Assembly: GCA_021811205.1 (NCBI GenBank)
Contig: JAJZPK010000079.1
Coordinates: forward strand, 1 to 10,456
Source of the DNA: Pseudomonadota bacterium
GTDB lineage: Bacteria > Pseudomonadota > Gammaproteobacteria > Burkholderiales > JABEVD01
DNA: 10,456 nucleotides
Reading direction: 5' to 3'
The translations under genes and the position numbers were made by a program. Shown piece by piece: positions 6,064-10,456 of the stretch. Under the pieces are notes generated by a model that saw only the letters and a program-made list of their open reading frames with translations, was not told where the DNA came from and searched no databases. Every line of letters begins with the position of its first letter. Position 1 is the stretch's first letter.

Positions 6064-6498
6064 ATGGAAACGGAACTGGGAATGAACGGAAATTTCATCG
6101 CTGGCCTCCTGAAGCACATCGGGCAGGCGCTATTCTTCAAGCATGACGGAACAGGGCTTCCGGGCAAGCCGACTCCCCCGTTTTTCATATTGATGATGAC
6201 TGCGTTTCTTTTCGCCATTGCAAGGCACATCGCCTTCGGAACTTTTCCCGCGTTCACTTCCGTCTTCAGGTTCGTTGTGGTGATCGCCGCACTTTCGATC
6301 ATATTCAGCGCGGCCAAATATTACCTGATCTCCCTGTTTTTCTGTCTCTCAACCGGCATAGACGCCATCGCGATAGCGGGCGCAATGCTTCCCAAACTGC
6401 CCGGCACGGTCTTCTTCCTGCTTTCTCTCTGGGAGACAACGGCCTTCGTCGTCGGCATCCTGCGCATCACCAGAAGAATAGACAATACAGGGCAATAA
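6064..6498 (+). CDS. Hypothetical inner-membrane protein, four predicted helices, 144 aa
   Basis: ATG 6064 (alternative ATG 6082; neither has a strong ribosome binding site; an in-frame TAA sits at 6037). The N-terminal 38 residues are soluble, with an amphipathic LLKHIGQALFF segment. Hydrophobic stretches lie at about 39-57, 66-82, 86-108 and 113-133, followed by a basic tail (RITRRIDNTGQ) likely on the cytoplasmic side. A GCCGGAATACCGGC inverted repeat overlaps the bases just before the ATG and could mask initiation. The layout resembles small Yip1-like membrane proteins, but I cannot confirm this. Probably co-transcribed with the SHOCT gene; no terminator is seen between them. Confidence 0.65.
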   Translation: METELGMNGNFIAGLLKHIGQALFFKHDGTGLPGKPTPPFFILMMTAFLFAIARHIAFGTFPAFTSVFRFVVVIAALSIIFSAAKYYLISLFFCLSTGIDAIAIAGAMLPKLPGTVFFLLSLWETTAFVVGILRITRRIDNTGQ

Positions 6499-6550
6499 CA
6501 AAACCCCTTGCATCGACTCGGACATGCATGTTAGCATCGCCTTAAATAGG

Positions 6551-6563
6551 AATGCTTATCATT
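6551..6563. promoter_or_regulatory. Fur-box-like site upstream of the secreted protein
   Basis: AATGCTTATCATT matches the core of the Fur consensus (AATGATAATCATT) at 11 of 13 positions, with inverted AATG/CATT arms, 18 bases before the GTG start of the next gene. Over the full 19-bp consensus about 12 positions match. Iron control of the 6582-7385 gene is a reasonable inference, not shown. Confidence 0.4.
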
Positions 6564-6581
6564 TACAAAAAGGAGTCTTTC

Positions 6582-7385
6582 GTGGGCAAGTCTTCATTGT
6601 GTTTGTTTATGGCTTGTATGCTCGTGCAACCGCTTGCCGCGCTGGCAGGTCCCGATGCGGACCAGGGCATGGCGCGCGTACTGAATATCGAAGAGCCGTG
6701 GGTCGAAAATGCAGTCTATCTTTCTTCTAGCCGCGACAACAATGCGACCAGCGGGCATGCCTGGAATTTCGGACTCGAATGGGATGCAGCGCTCGGGGAC
6801 GATCTGGGGAGCGAAATCGATGCCCCCATGGTGCTCGCGCAGCAGCCTGTGGGACATGCGCCTGCCGCCCTTGCGCCGATCTCGGCAGGACTGAAATACG
6901 TGCCCATACATTGGGGCGATGGAGACAGTGAGAATGCCGGCGTGATCGGCGGGGAAATCGAAGGAGCCTGGTGGGCGACGCCGCAGCCTGCCAATTTTCC
7001 CGGCGTGGGCTCGAGCGTCACCGAGCAACTGCTTGTCGGCATCAGGCGCGGCACGTACTGGATACAGGGCCAATACGGCATCACGCAGCGCGCTTCGGCT
7101 GACGCAAGGACAGGCTGGTCGGCGAATACTGCGGTGGGGCACCGGATCGCGAAAGACTGGGTGATCCATATGGAACTGGACCTCAACAGGACCAGCGTCG
7201 ACGCATATGGCCATACCGCTGCGGGGATGATGCTGACGCCCCAGGTCGGCTGGCAGATCACCCCGCGCTGGCAGATGGTGCTGGGCGAATCATTTGCGAG
7301 GGTCGAGGGGCAGGCGAGTCTCGCGACCCTGACCAGCGTGCTGTTCGAATACAGCTTCCAAACGGACCAGGACGATCCGAGCTAG
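6582..7385 (+). CDS. Secreted protein, probable outer-membrane beta-barrel type, 267 aa
   Basis: Start GTG 6582 is favoured over ATG 6552: AGGAG (6571-6575) lies six bases before it and the product then begins with a clean Sec signal peptide, MGKSSLCLFMACMLVQPLAA with cleavage after LALA-type residues near 22. The mature part alternates aromatic and polar residues in strand-like blocks (AWNFGLEWDAAL 60-71, GLKYVPIHWGD 103-113, GTYWIQGQYGI 157-167, WVIHMELDLNR 193-203, PQVGWQITPRWQMVLG 220-235) and ends with SVLFEYSFQ near the C-terminus, which fits an outer-membrane barrel or porin-like transporter. Six acidic residues of the short tail follow the last strand, unlike the usual terminal Phe. 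Family not recognised; iron regulation is suggested by the upstream site. Confidence 0.7.
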   Translation: MGKSSLCLFMACMLVQPLAALAGPDADQGMARVLNIEEPWVENAVYLSSSRDNNATSGHAWNFGLEWDAALGDDLGSEIDAPMVLAQQPVGHAPAALAPISAGLKYVPIHWGDGDSENAGVIGGEIEGAWWATPQPANFPGVGSSVTEQLLVGIRRGTYWIQGQYGITQRASADARTGWSANTAVGHRIAKDWVIHMELDLNRTSVDAYGHTAAGMMLTPQVGWQITPRWQMVLGESFARVEGQASLATLTSVLFEYSFQTDQDDPS

Positions 7386-7467
7386 CCATCGCGCCAGGCA
7401 TGCGAAGAATGCTGTTCAGGCGCCGCATGGATGCTAGAATGGGACTTCGAAAAAACAGGAGGAAATC

Positions 7468-8058
7468 ATGAAATATTCGGTTCTCTTTGCAGCGGTCCTG
7501 AGCCTGTGCGCAGGCACCGCGTTCGCTGCCGATGCGGTCCCGGCCAAGAAGCCCGAGATGGCGAAGCGCTTCGTCCATCACAGGAAGGATTGCCATTTCG
7601 AGCACGGCATGGGCTACGGCATGATGGGCGGCGGCATGGGATATGGCATGGGGTATGGAATGGGTTACGGCCACGGCATGGGCTACGGAAGAGGCATGAT
7701 GGGCGGCATGGACGTGAAGATGCTCGGGCCGCGCACCGCGATCGTCTGGTCGCTCGATTTGACGAGCGAGCAGCGCGGCAAGATCGACAAGCTGATCGAG
7801 CAGCTTCAGCACGACAACTGGGGTGCAATGGGCACCATCATGGACGATACGGGCGTGCTGCGCGATCTCTATCATGCCGACAGGCGCGATTCGGTCGCCA
7901 TCGACAAGACCTACAAGAGGATATTCGACCTCAAGCGGCAGATGATCAAGTCTGCGCTCGACACCGAAACCGAGATAGAGAATCTTTTGACGCCCGATCA
8001 GATGAAGCAGTTCATGGATCGCCTTCATATGGCGCCGCCGCCCTATCCTGGACGGTGA
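7468..8058 (+). CDS. Spy/CpxP-family (LTxxQ) periplasmic protein with Met/Gly/Tyr-rich insert
   Basis: 196 aa from ATG 7468 with AGGAGG six bases upstream (about 7460-7465). Signal peptide 1-20 (MKYSVLFAAVLSLCAGTAFA, cleavage before ADAV). Two LTxxQ motifs typical of the Spy/CpxP family, LTSEQ (98-102) and LTPDQ (174-178), frame a helical region (103-172) that should form the family's curved helical dimer. Spy is an ATP-independent periplasmic chaperone; CpxP also inhibits the CpxA sensor. Residues 46-81 form a low-complexity insert of GMGYG units with about ten Met and a few His, not part of the standard family, that could bind soft metals such as copper. The 82-bp gap to the upstream gene holds a TAGAAT -10-like box (7435-7440). 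A terminator follows directly. Confidence 0.85.
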   Translation: MKYSVLFAAVLSLCAGTAFAADAVPAKKPEMAKRFVHHRKDCHFEHGMGYGMMGGGMGYGMGYGMGYGHGMGYGRGMMGGMDVKMLGPRTAIVWSLDLTSEQRGKIDKLIEQLQHDNWGAMGTIMDDTGVLRDLYHADRRDSVAIDKTYKRIFDLKRQMIKSALDTETEIENLLTPDQMKQFMDRLHMAPPPYPGR

Positions 8059-8060
8059 TG

Positions 8061-8091
8061 AAAAAAGCCCGGCAAAGCCGGGCTTTTTTTT
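8061..8091. terminator. Bidirectional rho-independent terminator
   Basis: AAAAAAGCCCGGC-AAA-GCCGGGCTTTTTTTT: a perfect 7-bp GC stem (8067-8073 with 8077-8083) with a 3-base loop, T-run on the plus strand and A-run that reads as T-run on the minus strand. It serves both the Spy-family gene and the convergent 8689-8096 gene. Confidence 0.95.
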
Positions 8092-8095
8092 CGGT

Positions 8096-8689
8096 TCAGC
8101 CCAATGTATTGACGTTGTTGCCGACCATGCCTGCGCCCTGCAGATTCTGCGAGAGCGTTTGAAGAAAGCCGGCCAGGGTGGTCTGATTGGTTGAAGAGCC
8201 TTGCGTATTGAGGAGGCTCTGGAAGCTTTGCTGCAGCGCAGCATCGGGCGAATTTGCTGCAGTGGAAGAGGTGCTTGACGAGGAAAGCTGCTGGATCAGG
8301 CTCTGCAGGTTCGATTCCATCTTGCCGATTCCGCCGTGATGGTGGCCGTGGCCCCTGGAAATTCCGTTGACTGCGCTTGCGGAAGACGAGCCATCATTGT
8401 CGCCGTCGCTGTGGGCGCCATTGAACTGTGCGCCCTGGCCGGATTGTGCCTGAAGGGCTGCAAGCAGCTGCTGCATGAAAGCCTGCATGGCCTGATTGTT
8501 TCCGGACGTGGAGATTCCGGACTGCGATAGGGCATTCGTCAATGCGGAGGAAAATGTCGAGCTTCCCCCGGTGCTGCCGACTCCGCCATCTCCATCCCCG
8601 TCGCCGCCGGAGAAGCCGGGCTGGACTGAAGAGGACAGGGGGGTGAGCTGGGAAATGTAGGTGTTGTGCTGGATGCCTGTGATCGACAT
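8096..8689 (-). CDS. Low-complexity Asp/Gly/Ser-rich protein with EF-hand-like loops, 197 aa
   Basis: ATG 8689 is chosen because CGGAGAACACC precedes it; the upstream ATG (8719) adds ten residues without a ribosome binding site. No classical signal peptide or membrane span. Composition is Ser/Gln/Gly/Asn-rich. Two acidic loops, DGDGDGG (30-36) and DGDNDG (95-100), have the D-x-D-x-D-G spacing of calcium-binding EF-hand loops but lack clear flanking E/F helices. Helical Gln/Leu-rich segments follow (AMQAFMQQLLAALQ 67-80; MESNLQSLIQQL 124-135; LQQSFQSLL 152-160; LAGFLQTLSQNLQ 172-184), plus a GHGHHHGG patch (113-120). Repeated QQLL/QSLL helices suggest an extended or self-associating protein. 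Related MSI-starting betaproteobacterial proteins exist in my memory but I cannot name the family. Convergent with the Spy-family gene; own upstream box at 8749-8763. Confidence 0.65.
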   Translation of the reverse strand: MSITGIQHNTYISQLTPLSSSVQPGFSGGDGDGDGGVGSTGGSSTFSSALTNALSQSGISTSGNNQAMQAFMQQLLAALQAQSGQGAQFNGAHSDGDNDGSSSASAVNGISRGHGHHHGGIGKMESNLQSLIQQLSSSSTSSTAANSPDAALQQSFQSLLNTQGSSTNQTTLAGFLQTLSQNLQGAGMVGNNVNTLG

Positions 8690-8748
8690 GGTGTTCTCCG
8701 AAAAATGTTCGTTGCGCATTCACATACGCAATTCCCGGGCCATGTCAG

Positions 8749-8763
8749 GTAACAAAGTGTAAC
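8749..8763 (-). promoter_or_regulatory. CpxR/OmpR-family-like direct repeat (GTAAC-N5-GTAAC)
   Basis: GTAAC AAAGT GTAAC (GTTAC ACTTT GTTAC on the gene strand) is a direct repeat with 10-bp period. OmpR-family response regulators bind such paired boxes; CpxR's box is GTAAA-N5-GTAAA. It lies 60 bp upstream of the 8689 start, consistent with promoter control. The regulator is not in the window. Confidence 0.35.
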
Positions 8764-8815
8764 GCGCCTGAAGAAATTCAATCCATTTAAAAACAATGCG
8801 TTATGTTTTTAATCG

Positions 8816-8890
8816 GGGCGCTCGATTCCATGCGCCCGAACGGGGCGCAGCAGGCAGGCAATTCTTGCCGCTGTTTCGGCAAGAATTGCC
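8816..8890. repeat. Tandem strong hairpins between two minus-strand genes
   Basis: GGCAATTCTTGCCG (8857-8870) and its exact reverse complement (8877-8890) form a perfect 14-bp stem with a 6-base loop, ten bases past the stop of the periplasmic TPR gene. Next to it GGGCGC (8816-8821), GCGCCC (8832-8837) and GGGCGC (8843-8848) allow two mutually exclusive 6-bp hairpins. No T-run follows on either strand, so this is not a classic intrinsic terminator. It may stabilise the 3' end of the mRNA or be a dispersed repeat. It fills most of the 8690-8900 gap together with the upstream box of the next gene. Confidence 0.7.
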
Positions 8891-8900
8891 CGTCCGGACC

Positions 8901-9536
8901 TCAGTTCGAAAGCTTGGCGAGAAGCTGCTCGATCTCCTTGCGGCGCCCTGCATCGGCATCCGCGCGGCCTGGGCGGGGAGGGGCGGCAAGCGCCTTTTTC
9001 AGATGGGCGATTGCGTCCGCCTTGTCGCCCTGGATCGACAGGAATTCGCCGTAGAAATAGTTCTGGTCGATCCCATTGGGATCTATTTTCAGTGCGCGCT
9101 CGAGATAATCGCGCGCCTTGCCGTAGTCGCCGAAAGAGCCGAATCGCGGCACCTTGTAGTAGAGGCTGCCCAGGGAAGTCAGCGCCGAGCCGTCGAGCGC
9201 GTTCGGGTCGATCTTTGCTGCGGAAAGCAGCAGGTCGCGCGCATCCTTGGCCGTTCCGCCTGCGGAGAAGATGCTCTGGTATTTGGCCAGCGTGCTGGTG
9301 ATGATGCCTTCCCATATCAGGGGTTCGGCCCTGTTCGGGAATTTCGCCGTGACTTCGTGCGCCTTCTTGCGCAGCGCATCGAAGTAGTCTTCCTGCTGTC
9401 CTTCCGGCATGCTGTAATAGCCCTTCGCCCATGAGTGCTGAAGCATGGCGATGTCGTCCGTCATCGCGTCGGCATAGGCCGCGGTCCCGCAGAGCATCAA
9501 CAAAACGAACAAGTATTTGGACAGTCTGGCCGGCAT
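8901..9536 (-). CDS. Periplasmic TPR protein (TatT-like)
   Basis: 211 aa from ATG 9536, preceded by GGGAGG seven bases upstream. Signal peptide MPARLSKYLFVLLMLCGTAA with cleavage after AYA near residue 22. The mature protein is helical, with TPR-like units at about 70-110 (EPLIWEGIITSTLAKYQ ... AAKIDPNA), 118-153 (TSLGSLYYKVPRFGSFGD, LERALKIDPN) and 160-185 (FLSIQGDKADAIAHLKKAL). The overall order, with IDPN turns and a glycine-rich break, resembles TRAP-transporter T-component (TatT) or general periplasmic TPR proteins; the exact family is not certain. A charged tail with a Pro-rich linker closes it. No TRAP transporter genes are next to it. It probably binds a protein or ligand in the periplasm. 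Confidence 0.75.
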   Translation of the reverse strand: MPARLSKYLFVLLMLCGTAAYADAMTDDIAMLQHSWAKGYYSMPEGQQEDYFDALRKKAHEVTAKFPNRAEPLIWEGIITSTLAKYQSIFSAGGTAKDARDLLLSAAKIDPNALDGSALTSLGSLYYKVPRFGSFGDYGKARDYLERALKIDPNGIDQNYFYGEFLSIQGDKADAIAHLKKALAAPPRPGRADADAGRRKEIEQLLAKLSN

Positions 9537-9630
9537 TCCAATGCCTCCCTGGTGATCGATAGTTTGTTTTTTGGATTCTAAACCGCGAGTCTTAACGGAA
9601 CGTGATGAAACCGTTCAATGCGGTGCTCTG

Positions 9631-10013
9631 TCAGATGGCGACGAAGCCCGAAAGAGATTCCGCCGACATGGTGGGCAGGAACTCGACGATTTCGTACTCG
9701 GCTATTTTCTCCCTGTAAAAAGGGTCTTCCTTGACGATGTGTTCGATCTCGGCCCGCGTGCCTGTCGCGAGGATCACGCCGCCGCTGCGCGGCTCCTTGC
9801 GGCCCGAGAGCAGGAAATGGCCGGATGCGTAGCGGTGCGACAGGAATTCGCGGTGCTCGGCGAGAGCGATCAGCTTTTCGAATTCCTTAACGGGAACAGG
9901 TTTGGAGTAGAGATATCCCTGTGCGAAGTCGCATCCGAACGAAAGTAAAAGCTGATGCTGCGCCTCGTTTCCACACCCTCAGCGAGGGTTTTTAGGCCCA
10001 GTTTGTGGGCCAC
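9631..10013 (-). pseudogene. Chimeric remnant: EAL-domain tail (frameshifted) fused to a YciI domain
   Basis: No ATG, GTG or TTG start gives a long frame here, yet two conserved domains are legible on the minus strand. From about 10013 the frame reads AHKLGLKTLAEGVET (end of an EAL c-di-GMP phosphodiesterase). One base is missing near 9965, and the next frame continues AQHQLLLSFGCDFAQGYLYS with the conserved Gln-Gly-Tyr. That frame then runs without a stop into EFEKLIALAEHREFL, YASGHFLLSGRK, GGVILAT and IAEYEIVEFLPT, which is a YciI (YCII) domain, ending at TGA 9631. The EAL part keeps only some 40 residues of about 240. The YciI part lacks its usual first strand and Met. It is most likely a deletion scar that joined two genes at a similar KPV-(E)FEK segment. 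The 9537-9630 stretch before it holds only the TPR gene's likely promoter (TAGAAT-like box). Confidence 0.75.
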
Positions 10014-10036
10014 TGGACTTACAGTTTGCTGATGGG

Positions 10037-10456
10037 TTAACGGGGACCGTAGCCGTTGTAGTAAGTAGGCGGTCCGTAAGTGACTTGCCCCTGAATGACA
10101 GGAGGTTGCTGGTAGACGGGAGCCGGTTGAGCATATGTTGCCCGGGGCTGAGCGTAAACCGGTGCAGGCTGGTAGACGGGTGCAGGCTGGTAGACGGGTT
10201 GCGCGTAAACTGGAGGAGGTTGCACATAAACCGGTGGTGGCGACATCACCGCCCCAGCCATACCCATGCCGAATAGCAATCCCAATCCGCCGCCCCAGTC
10301 ACCTTCTCCTCCGTCTCCCCCCCAACCGCCACGCCAACCGTCACCGCCACGCCAACCGTCACCGCCACGCCAACCGTCACCGCCACGCCAACCGTCAGCA
10401 TGCGCCAGGTTGACCATCAAGGCCATCAGAACCAGGGCAATCAGATTTTTCTTCAT
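10037..10456 (-). CDS. Secreted Gly-rich/Pro-Tyr-rich repeat protein, 139 aa
   Basis: ATG 10456 is the last codon of the window, so its ribosome binding site is not visible. Signal peptide MKKNLIALVLMALMVNLAHA (1-20), cleavage before DGW. Residues 21-44 are four exact DGWRGG repeats, then a Gly/Asp-rich stretch, a short hydrophobic Gly-rich segment (56-71, GGGLGLLFGMGMAGAV) that could insert in or lie on a membrane, and a C-terminal half of PPPVYVQP / PVYQPAP / YAQP repeats (72-118). It ends TYYNGYGPR. Such proteins are usually exported envelope or surface-layer proteins of unknown function. The aromatic-proline tail suggests cell-wall or protein interaction. Similar repeats at nucleotide level show it is prone to slippage. 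The extent of the family is not known to me. Confidence 0.75.
   Translation of the reverse strand: MKKNLIALVLMALMVNLAHADGWRGGDGWRGGDGWRGGDGWRGGWGGDGGEGDWGGGLGLLFGMGMAGAVMSPPPVYVQPPPVYAQPVYQPAPVYQPAPVYAQPRATYAQPAPVYQQPPVIQGQVTYGPPTYYNGYGPR
10326..10397 (-). repeat. Four perfect 18-bp tandem repeats inside the secreted protein gene
   Basis: CCGCCACGCCAACCGTCA occurs four times head to tail at 10326-10343, 10344-10361, 10362-10379 and 10380-10397, with no mismatches, encoding DGWRGG in frame. Identity at silent positions points to recent expansion by slippage; an in-frame change of copy number would alter the protein without breaking it. Less perfect repeats (GCAGGCTGGTAGACGGG) lie in the 10160-10200 part. 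Confidence 0.95.

Noticed and set aside
7258..8244. Long minus-strand open frame antisense to the Spy-family gene
   Set aside because: GC-rich coding DNA often leaves the opposite strand open. The plus-strand product has a signal peptide, LTxxQ motifs and terminator; the minus product is low-complexity and spans the terminator.
9571..9948. 125-residue plus-strand open frame
   Set aside because: It lies antisense to the recognisable YciI/EAL remnant, whose minus-strand reading shows clear conserved motifs. The plus frame has no ribosome binding site and no recognisable motif.
9974..9995. ACCCTC-AGC-GAGGGTTTTT resembles a plus-strand terminator
   Set aside because: It falls in the conserved LAEGVE codons of the EAL remnant, and no plus-strand gene ends there.
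10326..10397. CRISPR-like repeat array
   Set aside because: The 18-bp units abut with no spacers and encode in-frame DGWRGG repeats of a secreted protein.

Overview
The window looks like chromosome from a Gram-negative, probably betaproteobacterial, organism. This rests on general features: several Sec signal peptides followed by periplasmic or envelope proteins, a Spy/CpxP-family protein, a SHOCT membrane protein, a Fur-box-like site and moderately high GC on the right-hand side. No marker gene fixes the genus. The right end of an integrated genomic island lies in the window and splits it in two.

Left part (1-4472), accessory DNA, visibly more AT-rich around 1950-3200. It opens with the 3' end of an IS3-family transposase and its terminal inverted repeat, followed by a small ORF that may be a gene remnant. 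Then, all on the minus strand, come an unrecognised basic protein (451-1026) bounded by GTTAGGY boxes that resemble integron-cassette ends, an AbiGi-family abortive-infection protein (1125-1871), and a tightly coupled two-gene operon of a TPR protein and a HEPN-domain protein (3109-1950, ATGA overlap). A tyrosine recombinase (4332-3205) follows. The last element is the 3' half only of a tRNA-His gene (4422-4472), which is best explained as the attachment-site duplication at the island end. The cargo looks like phage-defence or toxin-antitoxin material. The TPR-HEPN pair beside an AbiGi homologue is the best candidate for an undescribed system.

Right part (4473-10456), probably the native chromosome. 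A 36-residue membrane protein with a strong ribosome binding site and its own terminator comes first, then an Est30/monoacylglycerol-lipase-like alpha/beta hydrolase whose nucleophile position is Cys. Divergent from it are a SHOCT-domain small membrane protein and a four-helix membrane protein. Next are a secreted protein of outer-membrane-barrel type behind a Fur-box-like site, and a Spy/CpxP-family periplasmic protein with a Met/Gly/Tyr-rich insert, ending in a strong bidirectional terminator. On the minus strand follow a low-complexity Asp/Gly/Ser protein with a CpxR/OmpR-like direct repeat upstream, a periplasmic TPR (TatT-like) protein, a decayed chimera of an EAL-domain tail fused to a YciI domain, and a secreted Gly/Pro/Tyr-rich protein with four perfect 18-bp repeats. 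The envelope theme (Spy, secreted proteins, response-regulator-like box) suggests stress- or metal-responsive surface genes, but no single pathway is evident.
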